A stretch of DNA of 64,000 nt from JADHLJ01 sp038118725 (GTDB taxonomy: Bacteria > Pseudomonadota > Alphaproteobacteria > Thalassobaculales > Thalassobaculaceae): the NCBI GenBank assembly GCA_038118725.1, contig JAYOIK010000024.1, positions 3,318-67,317 on the forward strand, written 5' to 3'. Of the stretch, positions 8,619-19,391 are shown one piece after another; within the stretch, counting starts at the first letter, position 1, and every line of letters starts with the position of its first letter. The translations under genes and the position numbers were made by a program. A model generated the notes under the pieces. That model worked only from the letters and a program-made list of their open reading frames with translations, was not told where the DNA came from and made no database searches.

Positions 8619-9413
8619 ATGACGACGCAAGCACCAAGCCCACTGGTCGCGGTCTCGGCGTGCCGGATCGCGGGGGAGGTTCATCCGTTTCATCGTGTCG
8701 GCGAGAAGTATCTCATGGCGGTCGCCGATCCGGCGGGCTGCGTGCCGATCGTCATGCCGGTGCTCGCCGACCAGGCGATGATCGAGACCTATGTCGAGCG
8801 AATCGACGGGCTTTTGTTAACCGGTGGGGCGGCGAATGTTGAGCCTCACAATTATAACGGCCCGAAGAGTGTCGAGGGGACCAAGCACGATCCGCATCGT
8901 GACGCCACGATGCTGCCGCTGATCCGGGCCTGTGTCGCGCGCGGCGTGCCGGTTCTCGGCCTATGTCTGGGCTTGCAGGAAATGAACGTCGCCTTTGGCG
9001 GGACCCTGCACCAACGGGTCTTCGATCTCGAGGGAAAGTTCGACCACCGCATGCGCCGGGACGTGGACGACCATGCCCGCCGCTATCGCCCGGCCCATGA
9101 TATCCAGATAACGCCGGGAGGTATGTTGGCCGACATCATCGGGCCGGAAAACGTGTTGGTGAACTCGCTCCATGCCCAGGGTATCGATCAGCCTGGAGAG
9201 CGCGTCCACGTCGAGGCGGTGGCGCCCGATGGCATCATCGAGGCGATCAGCATCGCCGACGCGCCGGGATTCGCGCTCGCGGTGCAATGGCATCCGGAAT
9301 GGCCGCGTCCGATCACCGGGCACAATGCCAAGATCTTCGAGGCTTTCGGGGATGCCTGCCGTGCCCATGCCCGCGGGCGTTCCGGGACGGCCGCGAGCCT
9401 CGCGGCGGAGTAA
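8619..9413 (+). CDS. Gamma-glutamyl-gamma-aminobutyrate hydrolase family protein (peptidase C26)
   Basis: Class I glutamine-amidotransferase-fold hydrolase, related to PuuD, which frees GABA from gamma-glutamyl-GABA during putrescine breakdown. The product has about 264 residues. The nucleophile elbow GLCLGLQEM holds the catalytic Cys, and QWHPEW near the C-terminus holds the catalytic His and Glu. The LLLTGGAANVEP stretch is typical of the family. I use the ATG at 8619 because GGAG lies nine bases upstream; an ATG at 8613 is only three bases from it. No other putrescine-pathway gene is nearby, so the substrate is open. Confidence 0.87.
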   Translation: MTTQAPSPLVAVSACRIAGEVHPFHRVGEKYLMAVADPAGCVPIVMPVLADQAMIETYVERIDGLLLTGGAANVEPHNYNGPKSVEGTKHDPHRDATMLPLIRACVARGVPVLGLCLGLQEMNVAFGGTLHQRVFDLEGKFDHRMRRDVDDHARRYRPAHDIQITPGGMLADIIGPENVLVNSLHAQGIDQPGERVHVEAVAPDGIIEAISIADAPGFALAVQWHPEWPRPITGHNAKIFEAFGDACRAHARGRSGTAASLAAE

Positions 9414-9449
9414 GAGCAAGGCACGATCCCTAGTAAAGAAAACCTCCAC

Positions 9450-9585
9450 CGTCGCCCTGGCGAAAGGCAGGGCCATGCTTAGATGGCACGGCGTGACGGG
9501 TTCGGTTGCGGGCGAGTCCGGCGGCTACAGCAAATCGTGCGGGAGGAAGGTCCAGATGAAGGCCCTGCCTTTCGCCAGGGCGACG
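9450..9585. repeat. REP-like element: 25-bp inverted repeats around an 86-bp core
   Basis: Arms at 9450-9474 and 9561-9585 are perfect reverse complements over 25 bp. Each arm is itself a hairpin: GCCCTG and CAGGGC flank eight bases. The pattern, two copies of a small palindrome in opposite orientation between genes, is like bacterial REP/BIME elements. The core contains no convincing gene. It occupies the space between the convergent hydrolase and ThDP-enzyme genes. Confidence 0.8.
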
Positions 9586-9652
9586 ACTAAAAAAATTCTA
9601 CGTGTTTGCCGCTCAAAGCTTGGGACATTCTTGCCCTCGCCCATCGGGCCGC

Positions 9653-11383
9653 CTACGCCACCCGATCGCCCTTCTTGATCGTCGCCGCCCGGTTATCGAC
9701 GCCCGGCAGCATTTTCGCGGGGTCGCGGGTAACCACCATGTCGATCACCGTGGGCGAACCCTTGTGGGCCAGGCCCGCGGCGATGGCGCCGGCGACCTGG
9801 TCCGGATGCTCGACCCGGATGCCGTTACAGCCCAGTGCGTTGGCGGCGTCGGCGTAGTTGGTTTCCGCCAGATCGCTCGACTGATAGGCGCCCTCGCCAT
9901 ACATCAGATGTTGCAGCGCCTTCACGTATCCCGAGGCCGCGTTGTTGACGACGATGATGGTGAAGTCGAGGCCCATGCGCCGCGCCGTCTCAAGCTCGCC
10001 CAATGTCATGTTGAAGCCGCCGTCTCCGGTCAGCGCCACCACCGGTCCCGCCTCGGCCAGCGCCGCGCCCATGGCGCCGGGCAGGCCGTAGCCGATGGAA
10101 GCGAAGCCCCGATCCGGCAGGAAACCGCGCCCGGCGCGCTTGGTGTCGAACAGCAGGCCACCCCAATGCGCCGCGAAGCCGCCATCGGCGACCAGGATCG
10201 CGTCCGCCGGCAGGCCCTGGTTCAGCTCATACATCAGCCGCGCCATGTTCACCGGCACCTCCTCGGAGGTGAGCCGTTCGTTGACCGAGACCCGCCAGTC
10301 GGCCATCCGCTTGGCGACATCGGCGGCGAAATCCGCCCGCATCGCGTGCTGGCGCCCGGCGTCGTCGGCCATCGCCGCGTGCAAATCGCGGATGCCCTCG
10401 CGCGCGTCGCCCCACATCGCCACGTCCGGTTGCAGGGTGCGGCCGATTTCCTCGGCGACGACCTCCAGATGGATGATCGGCTTGCCGGCGGGCGGCAGGG
10501 TGAAGCGCTTGGTGGCGATCTCGCCGAGCTTGCAGCCGACGACCAGCAGGCAGTCGCTGTCGTCCATGATCCCGTTGGCGATCCGGTCATAGCGTCCGAA
10601 CAGACCGGCATTCAGCGAGTTCGTGCAGGCGATCGCGCCCTTGCCGGTCATCGTGTGGGCCACCGGGATATTGAAGGCCTCGGCAAAGGCCTCCAGGGCC
10701 TCGTTGGCGCCGGAGAGATGCACGCCGCCGCCGGCCAGCACCATCGGCTTCTCGGCCTTGGAGAGCAGGCCCACGGCGGCCTCTAGGGACTCCGTGGATG
10801 GACGCGCGCGCAGGCTCGGCGCCGACTGGTTGGCTTGTGGCACATCGAGCTCTTCCGGGTCGAAGGGAAAGGTGCCGTGGCAGATGTCTTCCGGCACGTC
10901 GAGCACCACCGGGCCGGGACGACCCGTCGTCGCGACCTGAAAGGCCCGGCGCACCAGTTCCGGCAGGCGCTCAATCATCTCGACCCGGATGACTTCCTTG
11001 CAGGCCGGCGCCAGGATCTCCAGTTGCCGGCTTTCCTGGGTCATGTTCTTCCAGGAATGCAGCCGGTGACTGTCGCCGACAATGGCGACCATCGGCGTGC
11101 CGGCGTTCAGCGCCTCGATCAATCCGGTCACAAGATTGGTCGCGCCCGGCCCAAGTGTCGCGTCCACCACGCCGACCCGCCCGGTCACCTTGGCATAGGC
11201 ATCGGCGGCGAAGGTGCCACAGCGCTCGTCATTGATCAGCGAATGCATCAGCCCGATGCGCCGCGCCGCGTCATAGAAGGGAAGCAACTGAAAGCCGCCC
11301 ATGCCGAACATCGGCCCAATCCCCTGGGCCCGAAGCAGCCGCGCCAGCGCTTCGCCGCCGGTCATCTCGTTGGTTTCGGCCAT
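9653..11383 (-). CDS. Thiamine-diphosphate-dependent enzyme (acetolactate synthase-like)
   Basis: A 576-residue member of the ThDP family that includes acetolactate synthase, sulfoacetaldehyde acetyltransferase and benzoylformate decarboxylase. The N-terminal pyrimidine-binding domain shows the catalytic Glu in LINDERCGTFAADAYA (near residue 52). The C-terminal domain has the ThDP motif GDGGFNMTLGELETA followed by VVNN. No small regulatory subunit gene lies beside it, which argues against a housekeeping IlvB role. It is a single gene ending near a REP-like element. The substrate cannot be read from the sequence. Confidence 0.85.
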   Translation of the reverse strand: MAETNEMTGGEALARLLRAQGIGPMFGMGGFQLLPFYDAARRIGLMHSLINDERCGTFAADAYAKVTGRVGVVDATLGPGATNLVTGLIEALNAGTPMVAIVGDSHRLHSWKNMTQESRQLEILAPACKEVIRVEMIERLPELVRRAFQVATTGRPGPVVLDVPEDICHGTFPFDPEELDVPQANQSAPSLRARPSTESLEAAVGLLSKAEKPMVLAGGGVHLSGANEALEAFAEAFNIPVAHTMTGKGAIACTNSLNAGLFGRYDRIANGIMDDSDCLLVVGCKLGEIATKRFTLPPAGKPIIHLEVVAEEIGRTLQPDVAMWGDAREGIRDLHAAMADDAGRQHAMRADFAADVAKRMADWRVSVNERLTSEEVPVNMARLMYELNQGLPADAILVADGGFAAHWGGLLFDTKRAGRGFLPDRGFASIGYGLPGAMGAALAEAGPVVALTGDGGFNMTLGELETARRMGLDFTIIVVNNAASGYVKALQHLMYGEGAYQSSDLAETNYADAANALGCNGIRVEHPDQVAGAIAAGLAHKGSPTVIDMVVTRDPAKMLPGVDNRAATIKKGDRVA

Positions 11384-11507
11384 GGTGAGGGTCTCCAGTT
11401 CGGGATGGTGTTTCGGTTCGGCGCGAGATTAGCGCGGCGGTGGGCGATGGGCAAAGGGATGGCGCGTGGTGTTAAGGACTTTGTGGTTTCCGAAGTACGT
11501 TTGGGCG

Positions 11508-11615
11508 GACAGGACCCTTCGAGACAGCGCATTCGCGCTTCCTCAGGGTGAGAAAATACCCTGCTTCCAACTCACCCTAAGGGATCGCGAAGCGATCGTC
11601 TCGAAGGGTCCTGTC
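11508..11615. repeat. Interspersed palindromic repeat, copy 1
   Basis: A 108-bp imperfect palindrome with perfect 18-bp ends at 11508-11525 and 11598-11615. Inside each arm the same unit is seen: CCCTTCGAGAC, a variable GC-rich stem, then CTCAGGGTGAG or its near copy. A second element of the same family lies at 15645-15754. Units with this core are known to me as abundant intergenic repeats in alphaproteobacteria. Confidence 0.85.
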
Positions 11616-11643
11616 TGCTACGGACTCGAACGGAACCACTCCC

Positions 11644-12024
11644 TCAAACAGCCCGATACTCCGTCCCCTTGCCGGGGGTGATGAACAGCGCGGTGCCCGG
11701 CTCGTGGACGATGCCGCGATGCCAGACGCCGCGTGGGACCACGATGGCCTCGTGAGGCTCAAGCAGGAGATTGCGCTCGCCGTCGGCGAGTTCGAAGACC
11801 AGTTCCAGGGAGCCGGTCAGCAGCATCACCACCTCGTCCCCATTGGGATGGCGCTCCCATCGGTCCCAGGTCCTGGTTTCCGGGCAGACCATCATCAGCC
11901 GGCCGTCATGCAGGTCGGTCCGCTCGCCGATCTTGGACCAGAAGTCATCGGTGACCGGCACGCCCTCGATATTGAGGGTTTCGGTGAGGTGCAGAAACGT
12001 CGTTTGCAGGTCGAGACCGGCCAT
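11644..12024 (-). CDS. Cupin-domain protein
   Basis: A 126-residue single-domain cupin. The first cupin motif lies around RHPNGDEVVMLLTGSLELVF and the second around PRGVWHRGIVHEPG, so some but not all canonical metal ligands are kept (His in the first, His and His in the second). It starts 12 bases after the sdhB stop on the same strand, so it is probably the last gene of the sdh transcript. Function unknown; small cupins can be isomerases, dioxygenases or binding proteins. Confidence 0.8.
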   Translation of the reverse strand: MAGLDLQTTFLHLTETLNIEGVPVTDDFWSKIGERTDLHDGRLMMVCPETRTWDRWERHPNGDEVVMLLTGSLELVFELADGERNLLLEPHEAIVVPRGVWHRGIVHEPGTALFITPGKGTEYRAV

Positions 12025-12036
12025 TGCCGGATCTCG

Positions 12037-12816
12037 CTACCGCCGCATCACCAGCATCTTCTTGATCTCGGCGATCGCTTTCGCCGGATTCAGACCCTTC
12101 GGGCAGGTCTTGGTGCAGTTCATGATGGTGTGACAGCGATAGAGCCGGAACGGATCCTCGAGATCATCCAGACGCTCGCCGGTATACTCATCGCGGCTAT
12201 CGGCGATCCAGCGATAGGCCTGGAGCAACACCGCCGGGCCGAGATACCGCTCGCCATTCCACCAATAGCTCGGGCAGGAGGTTGAGCAGCTGAAGCACAG
12301 GACGCATTCCCACATGCCGTCGAGTTTTTCGCGTTCCTCGATCGATTGAAGCCGCTCGGTGGTCGGCGGCGGAGGGGTCTTGGTCTTGAGCCACGGCTCG
12401 ACCGAGGCGAGCTGGGCATAGGCGGTGCTGAGATCCGGAACCAGGTCCTTGATCACTTCCATATGGGGCAGGGGATAGATCTTCACATCACCCTGGACCT
12501 CGTCGATCGGCTTCAGGCAGGCGAGGGTGTTGGTGCCGTCGATATTCATCGAACAGGAACCGCAGATGCCCTCGCGACAGGACCGGCGGAAGGTCACCGA
12601 GGGGTCGATCTCGTTTTTGATCTTGATGAGCGCGTCGAGAACCATCGGACCGCAGGCGTCCAGGTCGATCTCGAAGGTGTCCAACCTCGGGTTCTCGCCC
12701 TTGTCCGGGTCATAGCGATAGATCTTGAAGGCGCGGACCCGCTTGGCGTCGCCGGATGCCTTGTGGGTGTCGCCGATTTTTACCTTGGAGTTCGCGGGCA
12801 GGGAGAATTCAGCCAT
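12037..12816 (-). CDS. sdhB: Succinate dehydrogenase iron-sulfur subunit
   Basis: Electron-transfer subunit of complex II, 259 residues. All three cluster-binding sets are visible: the 2Fe-2S set in CREGICGSC with a distal Cys, the 4Fe-4S set in CVLCFSCSTSCP, and the 3Fe-4S set in CHTIMNCTKTCPKGLNP. It is the last sdh gene of the sdhC-sdhD-sdhA-sdhB order and passes electrons from the FAD of SdhA to ubiquinone at SdhC/D. Confidence 0.97.
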   Translation of the reverse strand: MAEFSLPANSKVKIGDTHKASGDAKRVRAFKIYRYDPDKGENPRLDTFEIDLDACGPMVLDALIKIKNEIDPSVTFRRSCREGICGSCSMNIDGTNTLACLKPIDEVQGDVKIYPLPHMEVIKDLVPDLSTAYAQLASVEPWLKTKTPPPPTTERLQSIEEREKLDGMWECVLCFSCSTSCPSYWWNGERYLGPAVLLQAYRWIADSRDEYTGERLDDLEDPFRLYRCHTIMNCTKTCPKGLNPAKAIAEIKKMLVMRR

Positions 12817-12867
12817 GGGTCCCGATTCTTTCCGTCTTTGTCGATATCGTCGCTATCCGATGCGGCC

Positions 12868-14658
12868 TTAGTAGACCCGGGCCACCGGCGGGATCGACTC
12901 GATCTCGTTGGATAGGGTGTTCATGTGCACGTCGCGGTACATGACGTCGTACTGGTTCTTCCCGTCCAGCCACATGCAGGTGTGCTTCATCCAGTTCTCG
13001 TCGTCGCGTTCCGGATAATCCTCGTGCGCGTGGGCGCCTCGGCTTTCCTTGCGCAGATTGGCCGACGTCAAGGTGACGATCGCCTGGCCCATCAGGTTGT
13101 CCAGTTCCATCGCCTCGATCAGGTCCGAATTCCAGATCAGCGAACGGTCAGTGACCGACAGATCCTCCATGCCCGAGGCGATGGTCATGATCTTCTTGAC
13201 GCCCTCCTCAAGCAACTCATCGGTACGGAACACCGCCGCGTGATGTTGCATGGCGCGCTGCATGTCCAGGCGCAGCGCCGCCGCGCCGGTATCGCCCTTG
13301 GCGTTGCGGATGCGGTCGAGCCGCGCGATCGCATTGTCGCCGGCATCGGCGGGCAACGGCTTGTGCTCCTCGCCCTTTGGCACGGTCTGACCGGCACGAT
13401 AGGCGGCGGCGCGGCCGAAGACCACGATGTCGAGCAGCGAATTGGTGCCGAGCCGGTTGGCGCCGTGCACCGAGACACAGGCCGCCTCTCCGATGGCCAT
13501 CAGGCCAGGGCAGACCCGATCCGGATCATCGGCGGTCGGGGCAAGCACCTCGCCGTGATAGTTGGTCGGGATGCCGCCCATGTTGTAATGCACGGTCGGC
13601 AGGATCGGGATCGGCTCGCGGGTGACGTCGACCCCGGCGAAGATCTTCGCGGTCTCGGAAATACCCGGCAGGCGAAGCGCCAGGACATCCGGATCCAGAT
13701 GCTCCAGATGCAGGAAGATGTGGTCCTTGTCCGGTCCGACGCCGCGGCCTTCGTTGATCTCGATGGTCATTGAGCGGCTGACCACATCGCGGGACGCGAG
13801 ATCCTTGGCGGTGGGGGCGTAGCGTTCCATGAAGCGCTCGCCCTCGGAATTGGTGACATAGCCACCCTCGCCGCGCGCGCCCTCGGTGATCAGACAGCCG
13901 GCGCCGTAGATCCCGGTGGGGTGGAACTGCACGAACTCCATGTCCTGAAGCGGCAGGCCGGCGCGCAGCACCATGCCGTTGCCGTCGCCGGTGCAGGTAT
14001 GCGCCGAGGTACAGGAGAAATAGGCCCGTCCGTAGCCGCCGGTGGCCAGCACCGTCTGATGCGCGCGAAAGCGATGCAGGGTGCCCGTCGCCATGTCCAA
14101 GGCCATGATGCCCCGGCAGGCGCCGTCCTCGTCCATGATCAGATCGATGGCGAAATACTCGATATAGAACTCGGCCTGATTGGCGAGGCATTGTTGATAG
14201 AGGGTGTGCAGGATCGCGTGGCCGGTCCGGTCGGCCGCCGCGCAGGCCCGCTTGGCCATGCGTTTGCCGTTATCCAGGGTGTGTCCGCCAAAGGGCCGCT
14301 GATAGATCTTACCTTCCTCGGTGCGCGAGAAGGGCACGCCGTAATGTTCCAGCTCGATCACCGCCGGGATGGCGTTGCGGCACATATATTCGATGGCGTC
14401 CTGGTCACCGAGCCAATCGGAGCCCTTGACCGTGTCGTACATGTGGAAGCGCCAGTTATCACCCTCGCCCATATTGTCGAGCGCGGCCCCGACCCCGCCC
14501 TGGGCGGCGACGGTATGGCTGCGGGTCGGGAAGACCTTGGTGATGCAGGCGGTCTTTAGCCCTTCCAGGGTCATGCCCAGGGTGGCGCGCAGTCCGGCGC
14601 CGCCGGCTCCGACCACGACGACGTCATAAGTATGATCGACGATCTCGTATGATTTCAT
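12868..14658 (-). CDS. sdhA: Succinate dehydrogenase flavoprotein subunit
   Basis: Catalytic subunit of complex II, oxidising succinate to fumarate on the cytoplasmic face; 596 residues, standard length. The FAD fold VVVGAGGAGLRA lies near residues 13-24. The covalent FAD histidine is in TRSHTVAAQGG. The capping domain and HPTGIYG block are intact. The ATG at 14658 gives MKSYEIVDH; the frame is open much further upstream, but that stretch overlaps sdhD in another frame and is not part of the protein. Confidence 0.97.
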   Translation of the reverse strand: MKSYEIVDHTYDVVVVGAGGAGLRATLGMTLEGLKTACITKVFPTRSHTVAAQGGVGAALDNMGEGDNWRFHMYDTVKGSDWLGDQDAIEYMCRNAIPAVIELEHYGVPFSRTEEGKIYQRPFGGHTLDNGKRMAKRACAAADRTGHAILHTLYQQCLANQAEFYIEYFAIDLIMDEDGACRGIMALDMATGTLHRFRAHQTVLATGGYGRAYFSCTSAHTCTGDGNGMVLRAGLPLQDMEFVQFHPTGIYGAGCLITEGARGEGGYVTNSEGERFMERYAPTAKDLASRDVVSRSMTIEINEGRGVGPDKDHIFLHLEHLDPDVLALRLPGISETAKIFAGVDVTREPIPILPTVHYNMGGIPTNYHGEVLAPTADDPDRVCPGLMAIGEAACVSVHGANRLGTNSLLDIVVFGRAAAYRAGQTVPKGEEHKPLPADAGDNAIARLDRIRNAKGDTGAAALRLDMQRAMQHHAAVFRTDELLEEGVKKIMTIASGMEDLSVTDRSLIWNSDLIEAMELDNLMGQAIVTLTSANLRKESRGAHAHEDYPERDDENWMKHTCMWLDGKNQYDVMYRDVHMNTLSNEIESIPPVARVY

Positions 14659-14669
14659 GGTCTTGCGTC

Positions 14670-15053
14670 CTATAGGGCGAGCTTGAGAACGGAGAACACG
14701 GCGGCGACGCCGAGTACCAGGAAGATGAATTTCATCGTGATGAGCCAGCAGAATTTCCAGCCCTCGTGATGGATGTAATCCTCGACGACCACCTGGACCC
14801 CGAGCGCGGCGTGATAGAGGGTCGCGACGACCATCAGGATCACGGCGATGGTCACCAGGGGTTGCGCCAACCATTCCGCCGTTTCGGCGTGTCCGGCGCC
14901 GGCGAGGCCGGCCACCGAGGCGACGAACCAGAGGATCAGGGGGACCAGCGCGATGGCGGTCAGGCGTTGCATCCACCAGTGATGCACGCCCTCCTTGGCG
15001 GAGCCCATGCCGCGGACCCGGCCTAGATCGGTGCGCATGCTCTTGTCACTCAT
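14670..15053 (-). CDS. sdhD: Succinate dehydrogenase membrane anchor subunit
   Basis: Small integral membrane subunit of complex II, 127 residues with three predicted helices. The motif YHAALGVQVVVEDYIHHEG holds the haem-ligand histidine and the conserved EDYIH typical of alphaproteobacterial SdhD. It lies 18 bases after sdhC and 11 before sdhA on the same strand. With SdhC it forms the quinone site. Confidence 0.94.
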   Translation of the reverse strand: MSDKSMRTDLGRVRGMGSAKEGVHHWWMQRLTAIALVPLILWFVASVAGLAGAGHAETAEWLAQPLVTIAVILMVVATLYHAALGVQVVVEDYIHHEGWKFCWLITMKFIFLVLGVAAVFSVLKLAL

Positions 15054-15071
15054 ATCGGCATCCCTTCCCGG

Positions 15072-15455
15072 CTAGCCCGCGAGCCCGATGGCCCAGGCGA
15101 CGGCTGTCAACACGACGGATCCCGCCACGGTCGCCCAACCGGACTTGTAGGCGGTTTCAAGCTCGAAGCCATAGCCAGCGTCCCAGAACAGATGCCGGAT
15201 GCCGTTACACAGGTGGTAGAAAACCGCCCAGGAGAACCCGAGCAGGATCAGCAGGCCGAGCCAGGACCCCATGATCGCCTGGACATAGTCGAAATACTCG
15301 GCCCCGGCGCCGGCCGCGACGAGCCACCAGACCAGGAAAAACGTGCCAACCGCGAGGGCGACGCCGGTCGCCCGGTGGGTAATCGACAGCACGGAGGTCA
15401 GCTGTGGCCGATAGACTTGTAGATGCGGCGACATCGGACGGTTCGAACCGCTCAT
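15072..15455 (-). CDS. sdhC: Succinate dehydrogenase cytochrome b556 subunit
   Basis: Haem- and quinone-binding membrane subunit of complex II, 127 residues, three helices. The N-terminal RPMSPHLQVYRPQLTS and the HLCNGIRHLFWD motif with the haem ligand are diagnostic. I use the ATG at 15455 (MSGSNRP), which has GGAAGGTG eight bases upstream; longer in-frame extensions add no conserved sequence. It is the first gene of the operon. Its ribosome site lies inside a predicted leader hairpin, described separately. Confidence 0.94.
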   Translation of the reverse strand: MSGSNRPMSPHLQVYRPQLTSVLSITHRATGVALAVGTFFLVWWLVAAGAGAEYFDYVQAIMGSWLGLLILLGFSWAVFYHLCNGIRHLFWDAGYGFELETAYKSGWATVAGSVVLTAVAWAIGLAG

Positions 15456-15460
15456 GCTTT

Positions 15461-15498
15461 CACCTTCCATTGGAAGTTGGCCAAGAGAGCTTGGCCAA
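15461..15498 (-). promoter_or_regulatory. sdhC leader hairpins covering the ribosome-binding site
   Basis: Read on the minus strand, a 9-bp perfect stem (TTGGCCAAG / CTTGGCCAA, loop of four; 15477-15498) is followed by a second small stem, CTTCC-AAT-GGAAG (15464-15476). The second stem contains most of the GGAAGGTG ribosome site of sdhC (15461-15468). Folding would mask translation initiation, suggesting post-transcriptional control of the operon. Confidence 0.5.
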
Positions 15499-15644
15499 AC
15501 GGGTTTGGCGATTGTTTTAGCAGGATTATAAACCCCCCGCCACCCGTGTCGAGTTGAATGGCGCGGGCCGCGGCGAATGACCCGGTGGACGGTGGTGGCG
15601 GATCGGAGATCGGATATCCACGCGAACCAGACTTCGGTCGGCAT

Positions 15645-15754
15645 GACCCTTCGAGACGCTCGCTCACGCTCGCCCTCAGGGTGAGTGGTAGATGAGCTAA
15701 AAATTCACTCACCCTTAAGAGAGGCCGCTAGGCCTCGTCTCGAAGGGTCCTGTC
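15645..15754. repeat. Interspersed palindromic repeat, copy 2
   Basis: Ends GACCCTTCGAGAC (15645-15657) and GTCTCGAAGGGTC (15737-15749) are perfect reverse complements. The interior holds CTCAGGGTGAG and CTCACCCTTA, as in the element at 11508-11615. It lies in the 331-base gap between the enolase-superfamily gene and sdhC; apart from this and the sdhC leader hairpins I see nothing else in that gap. Confidence 0.85.
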
Positions 15755-15786
15755 GGACGCGCATACTCCGAAATCCCGAAATCAAC

Positions 15787-16881
15787 TTAAACCCTGAACC
15801 CCGCCAAGACCTTCTCGTCGAACTCCAGTCCCAGGCCCGGCGCCGTGGGCAGGACCAGATGGCCGTCCTCGATCCTGGGCGTTTCCTTGTAGAGCGGAAT
15901 CATCCAGGGCATGTATTCCACCGTAAGGCCATTCGGGCAGGCGGCCATCGGGTGGACCAGGATCTCCGGCATCACATGGCTGACGATCGGCAAGTTGAAC
16001 GCCTCGGCCATGGCGGCGATCTTCATCCATTGGGTCACCCCGCCGGCGCGCAGAATATCCACCATGACGATATCCACGGAACGCGCCTCGAGCATCTGGC
16101 GGAACGGCTTGATGCCCCAGACATATTCGCCGCCCGCGATCGGCGTCTTCAGCGCGGCGGTGACCCGGGCCAGACCCTGGTAGTCGTCATGGGCGGTGAC
16201 GTCCTCAAGCCAGAAAAGTCCGACATCCTCGACCCGGTGCCCGATATTGATCGCCTGTTCCGGGCGCCAGCGTTGGTTAATGTCGCACATCAGCTTGATA
16301 TCCGGGCCGATCGCCTCGCGCACGACCCGGACCCGGCGAACCTCGTCGGCGGGCGTGGGGTTGCCGGGCAGGGCCATCTGGGTCTTCATCTCGGTGAAGC
16401 CCTTGTCGATCAGGGTTCGCGCCGCCTGTTGTGCCTGATCGTCGGTGAGGCCGCGGCGCAGAGCGCCCGAGGCATAGGTCGGCACCCGGTCGCGATGTCC
16501 GCCCAGCAGTTTCCAGAGCGGCTGCTCCAGCGCCTTGCCCTTGATATCCCAGAGCGCGATGTCGATGGCCGACAGCGCCAGGGTGAAGATGCCGCCCGGC
16601 CCACATGAATCGCCGGTGCCGTTGACCAGTTTCGCGACCACCGCCTCGATCCGGAGCGGATCCTCGCCGATTGTCAGTTCCGCGAGCTCCTCGACCGCGA
16701 CCCGGAGACTGCCTGTCATCTTGCCGCCGTAGAAGGTGACCGCGATCCCCTCAAGCCCGGCATCGGTGCGCAGCCGTAGCGCGACCACCGGCCGGGTCCG
16801 CCCGGCTTCCTCGGGCATATTGGCGAGCGGCTCGTCCTCGGGAACCGCGAGGGTCATTGCTTCGTAGCCGGTGATTTTCAT
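15787..16881 (-). CDS. Mandelate racemase / muconate lactonizing enzyme family protein
   Basis: Enolase-superfamily enzyme of 364 residues that removes a proton next to a carboxylate to racemise, dehydrate or cycloisomerise an acid. The metal ligands are visible: Asp in CDINQRW, Glu in FWLEDVT and Glu in AGGEYVWG. A lysine (EMKTQM) stands at the usual base position and His in VSHVMPEI may be the partner base. It is divergent from acetyl-CoA synthetase, with 141 bases between the starts. The substrate, probably a sugar acid or similar, is unknown. Confidence 0.88.
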   Translation of the reverse strand: MKITGYEAMTLAVPEDEPLANMPEEAGRTRPVVALRLRTDAGLEGIAVTFYGGKMTGSLRVAVEELAELTIGEDPLRIEAVVAKLVNGTGDSCGPGGIFTLALSAIDIALWDIKGKALEQPLWKLLGGHRDRVPTYASGALRRGLTDDQAQQAARTLIDKGFTEMKTQMALPGNPTPADEVRRVRVVREAIGPDIKLMCDINQRWRPEQAINIGHRVEDVGLFWLEDVTAHDDYQGLARVTAALKTPIAGGEYVWGIKPFRQMLEARSVDIVMVDILRAGGVTQWMKIAAMAEAFNLPIVSHVMPEILVHPMAACPNGLTVEYMPWMIPLYKETPRIEDGHLVLPTAPGLGLEFDEKVLAGFRV

Positions 16882-17022
16882 GGGGCACTCCCTTCAAGGA
16901 TCTCGGGCGTCGCAACCGGTTGCCACCGAGCCGCCGGACGTGGATATTATGCGCATGAAAATTCGCGAGTCGCGCCATCGGATTTCATCCATTCGAGCGC
17001 GATCAAGGGGAGGATGATCACC

Positions 17023-18966
<1,944 letters not shown>

Positions 18967-18970
18967 TAGC

Positions 18971-19390
18971 ATGAAAGTCACCGGTGGATGTCTTTGCGGT
19001 CAGGTCACCTACGAGGCGGAGATTGATCCCGAACGCGTGGCGATTTGTCATTGCACGCAGTGTCAGACGCACTCGGCCACCGCCTATGGTGTTGTCGCGC
19101 CGGTGGTGGAGGACAGGTTCACCCTGCTTAGCGGCGCGCTGAAGACCTGGGTGAAGACCGCCGATAGCGGGACCAGGCGGGCGCAGGCGTTTTGCCCGGA
19201 ATGCGGCACGCGCATTCATTCCAAGACTGAGGATGGAAGCCCGGGCCTGTTCGGCCTCAGGGTCGGCACGATCCACCAGCGGGCCGAGCTCACGCCCAAG
19301 GTGCAGATATGGCACCGCTCGGCCATGCCTTGGGTGGATGACATCGCGGATATCCCGAAGGTCGAAACCCAGCCGAATCTCGCCAAATAG
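18971..19390 (+). CDS. GFA / CENP-V family zinc protein
   Basis: A 139-residue protein of the glutathione-dependent formaldehyde-activating-enzyme family. The zinc-binding cysteines are visible in GGCLCGQVTYEA, CHCTQCQ and FCPECGTRI. Members are usually annotated as carbon-sulfur lyases acting on the glutathione-formaldehyde adduct, but most have no proven reaction. It follows acsA by four bases and is probably co-transcribed. Confidence 0.88.
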   Translation: MKVTGGCLCGQVTYEAEIDPERVAICHCTQCQTHSATAYGVVAPVVEDRFTLLSGALKTWVKTADSGTRRAQAFCPECGTRIHSKTEDGSPGLFGLRVGTIHQRAELTPKVQIWHRSAMPWVDDIADIPKVETQPNLAK

Positions 19391-19391
19391 G

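Noticed and set aside
9602..10786. Open frame of about 390 codons antisense to the ThDP enzyme
   Set aside because: It mirrors the codon structure of the real gene and has a low-complexity composition with no recognisable domain.
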